A stretch of 46,136 bases of DNA, from positions 1 to 46,136 of the forward strand of contig JAIQZQ010000064.1 of NCBI GenBank assembly GCA_021777105.1, given 5' to 3'. The translations under genes and the position numbers were made by a program. The notes under the pieces are model-generated. The model was not told the origin of the DNA. It saw only the letters and a program-made list of their open reading frames with translations, and searched no databases. Source of the stretch: Candidatus Anammoxibacter sp. GTDB lineage: Bacteria; Planctomycetota; Brocadiia; Brocadiales; Anammoxibacteraceae. The stretch's first letter is position 1; each line of letters begins with the position of its first letter. Positions 8,739-15,560 of the stretch are shown here, piece by piece.

Positions 8739-8907
8739 AAGCCCCAGCGTTCGCGTGTAAATGAACACTGAGCTGCTTGTCTGCTCTAATGATAAATGAA
8801 CACTTGGCAGCTTGGCTGCCTTAGTGAGAATTATCCCCCGAGGGGAGAATTATGCCCGGGGGGCGAAAATTAAGTCAAATATACTCTCAAACGCGAAGCT
8901 GGGGCTT
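8739..8907. repeat. Spaced inverted repeat, about 170 bp
   Basis: The arm at 8739-8756 (AAGCCCCAGCGTTCGCGT) is matched in reverse complement by 8891-8907 with one extra base. Inside are two AAATGAACACT units (8758-8769 and about 8792-8803) and GC-rich palindromic strings of C and G around 8836-8870. This could be a decayed small mobile element or a recombined repeat. No open reading frame is present inside. Confidence 0.5.
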
Positions 8908-9310
8908 CTCGCATTGTTTCGCCCCAAACTGGGATTTTGGAGCGAGGTGAATTTCAAAAATTGTAAATTTTTACCAAAACTTTAGCTCACTTTAGTCACT
9001 TTTCCTGTTTAACCGGGTTAGGTTCTTTAGATACTATTTGTTAAATTAATAACATCGCTTTTTTTAGAAACACCCCCTTAGGCGACTCTACGAATATGAC
9101 TCATGTCATATCTTGCAAATCTATCGCAAATCTACAACCGATAGAACCGAACTTATTGCTGGACGAACGCTTATTACAAATTTGATTATGCCTACAATTA
9201 TGAAGGTTTGTCATAACTTGTTTGTTAAAGGGAGGTTATGCTGATGTTCCGGTTGGTGTTCGGCGCCTTGAATACAAAGAATTAGAATATTGGCTTACAA
9301 TTGTTTAGAG

Positions 9311-9335
9311 GTGTCAATGCACAATGCATTGACAC
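9311..9335. repeat. Perfect 11 bp hairpin
   Basis: GTGTCAATGCA (9311-9321) and TGCATTGACAC (9325-9335) form a perfect stem with a CAA loop. No T-run follows on either strand, so an intrinsic terminator is unlikely. It lies about 310 bp upstream of receptor copy 2 and could be an operator or a REP-like element. Confidence 0.55.
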
Positions 9336-9645
9336 TATTGGGCTTAAGGGCCATCTGTGGTATGTATTGAGATTTGTATAAATAAGTATTGTGCGGCAAG
9401 TCGTATTATGGTAATATAATTATCAAAAATCCAGCGCTTAACAATTTTATTAAATAGTAAATGAAACAAAAGTCGTGGAGCGGATCCTGTAAACTACGGT
9501 TTTTAACGGATTTCGCCTGCTATTTCCTGTCGAGCTTTAACTAAGATGCCGGTCAAAAATGTTTTGGCGTTTGTGCTCTTATCTTTATGGCAACTTTTGA
9601 CGCTGGGTCATTTCCCCCTTTTATAATTATGGAATTGGTATAACT

Positions 9646-11778
9646 ATGCGCAGCTTGAAAAAATTTATATTTCCTTTTTTTATATTTGCATTGTGGCTTC
9701 TGCCATACACTCCATACCATTCCGCCAATTGCGTTGAAGCATCTGAGCAAATTCAACTAGAACCCGGCTTTGAAAAAACTATTAAAGATGAAATTGCGCT
9801 TCTTAATGCTGAGCAAACCGTTTCAATAGCGTCAAAAATGGAAGAGGATGCCGACAAAGCTCCTTCAATTATTACCGTTGTTACAGCTAATGAGATAGAG
9901 AATCTTGGAGCTAGGACATTAACAGATGTGCTGGCAACCGTCCCTGGTTTTGATATAAAGAAGGACGCGCTTATCGGCGTAATGGAGTATGGCGTCAGGG
10001 GGATGCGCGCGTCGGTTGAAAAGATAAGGGTTTACGTAGACGGGCACTCGCTGAATATGCCTCTTGACGGCAGCGCGTCACTTTTTTTTGATGACCTTTC
10101 AATGAAAAACGTTAAAAAGATAGAGATTGTCAGAGGGCCCGGCTCTGCGATGTATGGGGCCAACGCCTTTCTTGCGGTAATTAACATTATAACTAAGGAC
10201 GGCGCTGATATTGCCGGCTATGAGGCCTCCGCAGGATTTGGAAGCCATGACACACAGGAGTATAGCGTTTCATACGGGGATAACATTTATGGCGTGGATG
10301 TTGCCGGCTTTGTCGATTTTTACAACTCAAACGGCCTGAGCGACACAATAAAACAGGACGCTCTATCAGGTTTGCCGCTTTTTGGCCAATTTTCTGTAAC
10401 CCCGGGTGACACTGACGACAGCAGGAATAAACTGGACCTTAACCTTAAGATAACATATAAAGACCTGAAATTTAACGCTAAGTATATGAATAAGGATACT
10501 GAGCCGTTTGTCGGCTCTCAGTTTGTTTTAACTGACGACTCAGAGCAGAAATACAACTATGCAATGGTTGACATTAGTTATAAGTTGAAGCTGGGCGAGA
10601 GGTTAACCATTAAGCCTAAAGTTTATTATGACCAGTATGATATAGAATTTTCAGAAGAGCTATTTCCAGATGGTTTTACCATTCCATTTGACCTTGATAG
10701 GGACGGCGATATCGAGATGTTTCCAGACGGCTCTTCGTTTGACAACTTATTTACTAACAGGAGAATTGGCGGAGAGGCGCAGGTCGATTATGAGTTGTTT
10801 GATAACAACACATTTACACTCGGTTTTAATTATGAGTGGGAAAGACAGGACAATGTTGAATTTTACACAAATACCGATACATTTTCAGGAGCTTCACTTG
10901 GGTCAGACCAAAAACTATCCGAGTTATCCGCCGCCCCTGAAGCCCTTAGGCAAATATGGGCAATCTATATTCAGGATAAATGGGATATAACTCGTGATTT
11001 AGGCCTGACTTTTGGCATAAGGCATGACCATTACAGTGATTTTGAAGGCACAACCAATCCCAGAATAGGCCTGGTATGGGATTTTATGGATAATGCCGCT
11101 CTGAAATTGTTGTATGGACAAGCATTCCGCGCACCGACTTTTCTGGAGCTTTATACGGCAAACAACTCCGTCTTATTGGGCGACTCTGATTTAAGGCCTG
11201 AAACAGTAAGGACATATGAATTAGGTGTGTCGTATAAATTTAACAGCAAGATAAATGCCGGCGTTAACTATTTCTTTAACGTTGTGAGGGATGAGATTGT
11301 TGAAGGGCCAAAACAGAGTTCTTTGGAGCCGCAAGTCTTTACTAATCTGGCGGGTTCAAACATTCAGGGGATTGAATTTGAGCTAAAGGTGGATATAGCC
11401 AAAAATATGTACGCTTTTGCCAACTATACATATCTGGATTCTGAAACTAAAGGCGATTCCCAGCCTGATGTGCCTAAACATAAAGCGAATATTGGTTTTA
11501 ATGTTGGCTTGTGGGAACATTTTAACGCCAACATCCATACCTTTATAAGCGATAAACGACCGCGTGAACAGGATGATGAAAGGGACGACTCGCCGGGATA
11601 CGCTATTTTCAATTTTACACTAGGCGCGAAAGAGCTCTTTAAAGGGCTGGGATTCAAGGCTTCGTTATTTAATCTGCTTGATAAAGAGTACAACGATCCT
11701 TCGCTGATAAACACGGTGCCGACTGATCTTCCAAAACCGGGCAGGACGTTTTTCTTAGAGATGAACTATAAATTTTAG
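9646..11778 (+). CDS. TonB-dependent outer-membrane receptor, copy 2
   Basis: A 710-residue receptor collinear and nearly identical to the product of 4998-7130, with no length difference. Signal peptide, plug (EDADKAPSIITVVTANEI, LGARTLTDVL, VRGPGSAMYGANAFL) and barrel are all intact. It ends in NYKF, the expected C-terminal aromatic. The putative extracellular acidic loop reads DLDRDGDIE, so one position of the calcium-like pattern has changed. Unlike copy 1 it has no intact membrane-protein gene in front; only a doubtful trace of one is seen at about 9593-9625. The start ATG keeps the copy-1 context (ATGCGC) but lacks a strong ribosome site. Differences between copies are scattered, many silent and others conservative, which suggests duplication followed by selection on a shared or slightly altered ligand. 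Confidence 0.93.
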   Translation: MRSLKKFIFPFFIFALWLLPYTPYHSANCVEASEQIQLEPGFEKTIKDEIALLNAEQTVSIASKMEEDADKAPSIITVVTANEIENLGARTLTDVLATVPGFDIKKDALIGVMEYGVRGMRASVEKIRVYVDGHSLNMPLDGSASLFFDDLSMKNVKKIEIVRGPGSAMYGANAFLAVINIITKDGADIAGYEASAGFGSHDTQEYSVSYGDNIYGVDVAGFVDFYNSNGLSDTIKQDALSGLPLFGQFSVTPGDTDDSRNKLDLNLKITYKDLKFNAKYMNKDTEPFVGSQFVLTDDSEQKYNYAMVDISYKLKLGERLTIKPKVYYDQYDIEFSEELFPDGFTIPFDLDRDGDIEMFPDGSSFDNLFTNRRIGGEAQVDYELFDNNTFTLGFNYEWERQDNVEFYTNTDTFSGASLGSDQKLSELSAAPEALRQIWAIYIQDKWDITRDLGLTFGIRHDHYSDFEGTTNPRIGLVWDFMDNAALKLLYGQAFRAPTFLELYTANNSVLLGDSDLRPETVRTYELGVSYKFNSKINAGVNYFFNVVRDEIVEGPKQSSLEPQVFTNLAGSNIQGIEFELKVDIAKNMYAFANYTYLDSETKGDSQPDVPKHKANIGFNVGLWEHFNANIHTFISDKRPREQDDERDDSPGYAIFNFTLGAKELFKGLGFKASLFNLLDKEYNDPSLINTVPTDLPKPGRTFFLEMNYKF

Positions 11779-12026
11779 ATACCTATAGAGCTTCCGCATA
11801 AACTTTAATTTATAGAATCAAAAGCAATTTTAGCCACAAAGACGCAAAGGCACGAAGAAAAGCAAAAACTTTGTGATTATTTAAAAATTTTGAAATTTGT
11901 AAAATGAAGATGTAATGTGAATGTTTGACCGCTTTGACACAGGTAAATCCTTATTTTTGTAATTAACGTCTTATTTTATAATAACTTATGTAGTTTATGC
12001 GCCGGCTCTATAGTCAAACTGCTGGC

Positions 12027-12112
12027 GTTTTCGAAATTTGTTGATGAATAAAAGGCTAAAGCCTTAACTTCAACAGGCAGAGTTTGTTGGAATTTACCAT
12101 TTAGTATCTTAT
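12027..12112. repeat. Dispersed 85 bp repeat, copy 1
   Basis: This segment, beginning GTTTTCGAAATT and ending GGAATTTACCATTTAG, matches 40449-40530 closely in the same orientation. Its centre is the palindrome AAGGCTAAAGCCTT. It lies downstream of receptor copy 2; the other copy lies downstream of the hybrid kinase gene. Confidence 0.65.
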
Positions 12113-12137
12113 CAGTTAAATTTTGAGAGATTTTAAC

Positions 12138-12178
12138 AATTCATATTAATAGTGCCGCAGGCGTCCTTGACTGTGTTT
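12138..12178. repeat. REP-like repeat, copy 1 (diverged)
   Basis: TTCATATTAATAGTG followed by a CGCAGGCGTCCTTGACTGTG core, related to 20222-20263 and to both arms of 42285-42345. This copy is the most diverged and its internal stem is imperfect. It abuts the inverted repeat starting at 12179. Confidence 0.55.
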
Positions 12179-12306
12179 TATAGTTCCAGCCACATGAATT
12201 GATTCTGTGTTGTCGTACTACATTTAGCCTTAAAGCTTAGAGGCTGTAACAAATATTGTATAACATAAACGTGTTAATGGTATCAATTCATATGACTGGA
12301 ACTATA
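12179..12306. repeat. 128 bp element with 24 bp terminal inverted repeats
   Basis: The arms 12179-12202 and 12283-12306 are reverse complements at 22 of 24 positions; each outer half reads TATAGTTCCAG inwards. The 80 bp interior has no open reading frame. It looks like a miniature inverted-repeat element or a long terminator-like hairpin between convergent genes. No target-site duplication is evident. Confidence 0.55.
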
Positions 12307-12327
12307 ATTGATCTCCGCTTCTCAAAT

Positions 12328-13644
12328 TTACTCGCTTCTGATAATAGGGTATTTGCCTAAAAGATTTTGGGACATAATAAATGAGTTGTCTATGAATCTC
12401 CACAAAAAACCGGAAGAATTCCATTTTAGCGAATTGCTGCAAATCCTTTTCAATGTTTTAGAAACCGAATGGGTGTCCCGCCACATTTCTAAAAAAGCAA
12501 TGTTAAGCTCTTCCGCGCTCATGTTTTTTGGGCGATAAACAGCGGTAAAGGTGTTGTATCGCGACCAATCTTCAGAAATAATACGGTTTTCCTGTGAGAA
12601 CTGTGTGTAAAGTTCTGTTCCATAATTAGGAGTTAGAATGACAACGAACGGCAAATCTATGCCCAATTCCAAAACAATTTCAGGGATTTTCCTGATGGAA
12701 TCTTTTGTGTCTTCATCGAACCCGACAATAACGCCTGCCGTAACATAGATCCCATAATCATGAAAGGCCTTAATCGCTTTTTTATAATCCGCAATTTTGT
12801 TATGGTGTTTTTTTACACTTTTTAGACTCTCCTGAGAAAAAGACTCAATGCCTATAAAAACAGAAACGCAACCGCTTTTTGCAGCCAACATCATCAGCTC
12901 TTTGTCGTAGGCCATGTCTAATGAAAGCTGGCTTGTCCACCACTTCTTTAAAGGCGTAATTTTCTGAAAAAGTTCTTTTGCGTATTTCTTGTTGCCTATA
13001 AGATTGTTGTCGGTGAAAGATAATACTTTGTTTTGGATATAATTGCGCCCTTCAAAGCTCGTAATATCGCGAACTACATCGTCGATAGGGCGAACCCTGA
13101 ATCCATCATTAAAGGTTATGATGGAACAGAAAGAGCACCTATATGGACAACCCCTGGTCGCCTGGATAGTATGCGGCAGCACAAATTCTTTTTCTATTAA
13201 ATCGTATCTGGGAGTTGGAAGTCCCTTAAGGTCGTGTTGTATTGTTGATTTATATATTTTTTTTAAAGATTTGCGTTTGAAATCGTCCACTAATTCCTGG
13301 ATAACATATTCCGCTTCTCCAACTACTACAGCGTCAGCATGTAGAAGCGCCTCTTCTGGAAAAGCCGAGGCGTGGAAGCCTCCCATTACAACAGGCGTTT
13401 TTCTTAAGCGAAATTGATCCGCTATTTCATATGCGCGGCAAGCGCTTAAAGTTAAATATGTTATTGCCACTAAATCGGCGTCAATATTGTAGTCAACAGG
13501 CCTGATCTGCTCGTTATGTATTGAGACCTCAACGTCCGGTGGAAATAGGGCGGCAAGATGATGTGGCGTAAGAGGGGCAAGTGTCCAGTTTTTTTTTACA
13601 TTAATATATTGGCTTTTCCAAACACAAATAATTTTAACTTTCAT
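12328..13644 (-). CDS. B12-binding-domain radical SAM enzyme
   Basis: A 438-residue protein with an N-terminal cobalamin-binding-type domain (about 1-125, including VVMGGFHAS at 85-93 and VVVGEAE at 107-113) and a radical SAM core with the cluster motif C166-x3-C170-x2-C173 in TRGCPYRCSFC. The usual DxHxxG cobalamin-ligand motif is not obvious, so B12 may be bound base-off without a histidine or not at all. Family members carry out methylations, ring closures and other radical steps in lipid, tetrapyrrole and antibiotic pathways. It follows the UbiA-type prenyltransferase gene by 42 nt and has AGGA upstream of its ATG, so the two probably act on the same isoprenoid or lipid product. A decayed paralogue of its N-terminus lies upstream at 14884-15096. 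Substrate unknown. Confidence 0.88.
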   Translation of the reverse strand: MKVKIICVWKSQYINVKKNWTLAPLTPHHLAALFPPDVEVSIHNEQIRPVDYNIDADLVAITYLTLSACRAYEIADQFRLRKTPVVMGGFHASAFPEEALLHADAVVVGEAEYVIQELVDDFKRKSLKKIYKSTIQHDLKGLPTPRYDLIEKEFVLPHTIQATRGCPYRCSFCSIITFNDGFRVRPIDDVVRDITSFEGRNYIQNKVLSFTDNNLIGNKKYAKELFQKITPLKKWWTSQLSLDMAYDKELMMLAAKSGCVSVFIGIESFSQESLKSVKKHHNKIADYKKAIKAFHDYGIYVTAGVIVGFDEDTKDSIRKIPEIVLELGIDLPFVVILTPNYGTELYTQFSQENRIISEDWSRYNTFTAVYRPKNMSAEELNIAFLEMWRDTHSVSKTLKRICSNSLKWNSSGFLWRFIDNSFIMSQNLLGKYPIIRSE

Positions 13645-13686
13645 AAATAAGTTTTCCTGTTAATATTGTAAACAAATGTTATTTTG

Positions 13687-14577
13687 TTAGTTGTCATAAT
13701 ACCACGCCAAAATAGCCGTCACTGCGCCCATATTTATAGCCCATGGCACTAAACATTTTGATAATAAGGTAGATTTCTTGCGCAAAAATATTAAAGAGAT
13801 CGCAATTATACCGCCTGATACAATGCAATATGATAATATCAATTTAATGGAGAAGAATCCCGTCCAGCATTCATAAGCCAACAAACATCCCATTGTAAAC
13901 ATGATGCATCCAACAACCCAATACGCCTTTTTCTTGCCTATTGTAGTAACCGATGTTTTGATTTTAATAATCAGATCATCTTCATAGTCGTACAGCTGAT
14001 GCACTATTAATGATAAGGCCGTGCCCAGAAAGAATACTGCGCAGACTGAAAAGAGATGTATTTCAAATATAATGCCTTTAGGAGATGACCAGGCTGAAGA
14101 CAGAAACATTAAACCGCCTGCAACTCCATTTGAAAACACATCCCAAAACGGCATGGTTTTTATTCTGAACGGCCTCCAGGAGTATAAAAACCCAATTGCA
14201 AGTATTGCCAGAATAAGCAGGAAAACTATATTGCCGGCAAAAAAGGAGAGTGATATGCTGACAACGGCGGCTATTGCGGCAATTAAACAGCCTAAACGTT
14301 TTGAAACTTTGCCTAAAGCTATAAAATTCTTATGAGAAGGGGCGTGTATATCCTCAACAATATCTTCAACATTATTAAATGTGAATGTGGCCACAAGGGC
14401 AAATGTGTTTGCCAGTCCTATAATAAAGAGGGATGACAAATTATGCGCGCCTCCCGCAATATCAAGGCCTACAATTGTGCTGAAAAAACAGATGGGCGCG
14501 TACGCCTGGACCCTGGCTAATGAAAATATCGCGGAAGCATTAACTCTTCCCTGAAAACCTGCATTAATTATTTCCAT
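13687..14577 (-). CDS. UbiA-family prenyltransferase-like membrane protein
   Basis: A 296-residue, multi-helix membrane protein counted from ATG at 14577; an in-frame TTG at 14586 is possible, and neither has a good ribosome site. The two aspartate-rich motifs of UbiA enzymes are recognisable: NNVEDIVED at 68-76 in place of the usual NDxxDxxxD, and YDYEDD at 196-201. These bind the Mg-diphosphate of a prenyl donor. Length and about eight to nine hydrophobic segments fit the family (ubiquinone, menaquinone, heme O, chlorophyll and archaeal-type lipid enzymes). The first motif has N where D is usual at position two, which is tolerated in several subfamilies. It is the first gene of a pair with the radical SAM enzyme downstream, suggesting an isoprenoid-modified cofactor or lipid. 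Confidence 0.82.
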   Translation of the reverse strand: MEIINAGFQGRVNASAIFSLARVQAYAPICFFSTIVGLDIAGGAHNLSSLFIIGLANTFALVATFTFNNVEDIVEDIHAPSHKNFIALGKVSKRLGCLIAAIAAVVSISLSFFAGNIVFLLILAILAIGFLYSWRPFRIKTMPFWDVFSNGVAGGLMFLSSAWSSPKGIIFEIHLFSVCAVFFLGTALSLIVHQLYDYEDDLIIKIKTSVTTIGKKKAYWVVGCIMFTMGCLLAYECWTGFFSIKLILSYCIVSGGIIAISLIFLRKKSTLLSKCLVPWAINMGAVTAILAWYYDN

Positions 14578-14656
14578 ATTTTTCAAGTATAAGAACTTGT
14601 AAGTGTTGGGCCGAGGCGCAACCTCGCTTTAACATGCGATTTTTTACTTTTTTTGC

Positions 14657-14690
14657 TGGAGCAGCCTTGGAGACTGCCTCCACACGTTTA
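14657..14690 (+). repeat. Dispersed hairpin repeat, copy 2 of 3
   Basis: TGGAGCAGCCTTGGAGACTG and the following CACACGTTT tail match the repeats at 4-36 and 26552-26584. The 7 bp stem (GCAGCCT/AGACTGC) has one C-A mismatch here. It lies about 80 bp upstream of the prenyltransferase gene. Confidence 0.6.
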
Positions 14691-14759
14691 AACCAAAGCC
14701 GTTAGATTCACGCAAACCGCATGTTTACCAACAAACGGCAATGGTTCCTGAAAACATTT

Positions 14760-14782
14760 GGATCAATCTGCAAGATTGATCC
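14760..14782. repeat. Perfect 10 bp hairpin
   Basis: GGATCAATCT (14760-14769) and AGATTGATCC (14773-14782) form a perfect stem with a GCA loop. The AATCT/AGATT core recalls the neighbouring GGAGCA repeat family. There is no T-run. It lies between the prenyltransferase start and the radical SAM remnant. Confidence 0.5.
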
Positions 14783-14883
14783 AGCCTGCGTAAATTTCAA
14801 AAACCTCAAACTTTTGAGTATAAAACCGTTATTTGGTTGTTTTACTTTCACTTGTCCCAATCATAGTGTGGTTCCGCAAACGG

Positions 14884-15096
14884 CATTGAAGCATATAATA
14901 ACCGGAGAAAAGGTTATAGCCACCAAATCAACGTCTATATCATAATTAACAGATTTAATCTGTTCATGATGAATTGTCACATCAATATCGGAGGGAACAA
15001 GGCCGCTAAATAAGGGGCTGTTAGAGGAGGAACAAACCTGCTCTGCGGCATTCCTTCATATTGGCTCTTCCAAACATTTATAATTAGCGCTTTTAT
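14884..15096 (-). pseudogene. Decayed N-terminus of a second B12-binding radical SAM gene
   Basis: Read on the minus strand from 15096, the frame gives VWKSQY, PPLTAPYLAALFPPDI, HHEQIKSVNYDID and VDLVAITF. This matches the first 65 residues of the radical SAM protein at 12328-13644 (VWKSQY, APLTPHHLAALFPPDV, HNEQIRPVDYNID, ADLVAITY). The codon at the position of the intact start ATG is ATA, with an in-frame stop two codons upstream, so translation can no longer begin there. Similarity ends at about 14900-14884 and a stop follows soon after; the radical SAM core is gone. It lies upstream of the prenyltransferase on the same strand, so the ancestral order may have been radical SAM, prenyltransferase, radical SAM. 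Confidence 0.75.
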
Positions 15097-15181
15097 AAAT
15101 TATGAATGGCAAGAAAATTAATTTAACAAGGACGTAATAATAGTTTAATAACAAACTAAATTCAAGTAATTTACTGAAATT

Positions 15182-15251
15182 ATATTTTAGATAAAAATAT
15201 TTTCAGTTCCAGGCTTTCCGGCCCTGGTTTAACGGGTAAAATCTAAAATAT
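15182..15251. repeat. 70 bp inverted repeat
   Basis: Outer arms ATATTTTAGAT (15182-15192) and ATCTAAAATAT (15241-15251) are perfect complements. Inside is a second, imperfect palindrome around CCAGGCTTTCCGGCCCTGG. A third CCTGG/CCAGG-like partner lies just outside, at about 15254-15285. It lies about 310 bp upstream of the kinase gene at 15561. Confidence 0.45.
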
Positions 15252-15348
15252 GGCCTGGTTTTTTGCAAAAAAAGCCTGGGTCGGCGTTGTTCGTATTTTA
15301 AACAATGTTTTGTCACAAATATGGTATTGGTTCTCGGCAGGAAGTTCC

Positions 15349-15408
15349 TTTATTGAAATAAAACCCGGTATTTCACGAAATAAAACAAATAATTTATTGA
15401 AATAATAC
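15349..15408 (+). promoter_or_regulatory. Three direct repeats at exact 22 bp spacing
   Basis: GAAATAAAAC, GAAATAAAAC and GAAATAATAC begin at 15355, 15377 and 15399. The first and third are preceded by TTTATT, the second by TTTCAC. A 22 bp period is two helical turns, so a regulator bound at each would sit on one face of the DNA. The array lies about 150 bp upstream of the kinase start at 15561, where an activator or repressor site would be expected. No sigma-54 -24/-12 element was found between array and gene. Confidence 0.5.
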
Positions 15409-15560
15409 TTTGTATTCTATGGAATTAAACAAATAAATTTTTTAATTAATTATGTGGAAGATTGCCGAAAGAGTGGGTTAAAATATAGCAATTTGAAATT
15501 GTCAAGGATGTTTATTAACCATAAAATTGCGCCTAAAATTCAGGATGGAGCGGGTATTGG

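Larger units (their letters stand above)
8516..9645. other. 1.1 kb repeat-rich non-coding region
   Basis: No credible gene. From left to right it holds a 13 bp direct repeat AATAACCGGCAAT (8618-8630 and 8721-8733), enclosing a perfect 9 bp stem ATCTTGTCA/TGACAAGAT (8643-8651, 8661-8669). Next comes a spaced inverted repeat at 8739-8907, and then a perfect 11 bp hairpin at 9311-9335. The sequence around 8635-8660 resembles part of the repeat near 12105-12130. The promoter of the second receptor must lie in the right part. The ribosome site before 9646 is weak. Confidence 0.5.
11779..12327. other. Intergenic region between convergent genes, repeats only
   Basis: Receptor copy 2 ends at its left and the radical SAM gene ends at its right. 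No gene was found. Around 11830 is a CACAAAGACGCAAAGGCACG-type string of the kind often seen as genomic debris. Repeats at 12027-12112, 12138-12178 and 12179-12306 fill the right half and are listed separately. No clear terminator with a T-run was found for either gene. Confidence 0.5.

Noticed and set aside
9235..9309. Possible coding tail ending EYKELEYWLTIV before a stop
   Set aside because: Fewer than 30 codons, an in-frame stop soon upstream, and no similarity recognised.
14721..14945. Small plus-strand open frame of 74 codons
   Set aside because: It overlaps the radical SAM remnant in antisense and has no ribosome site or recognisable features.
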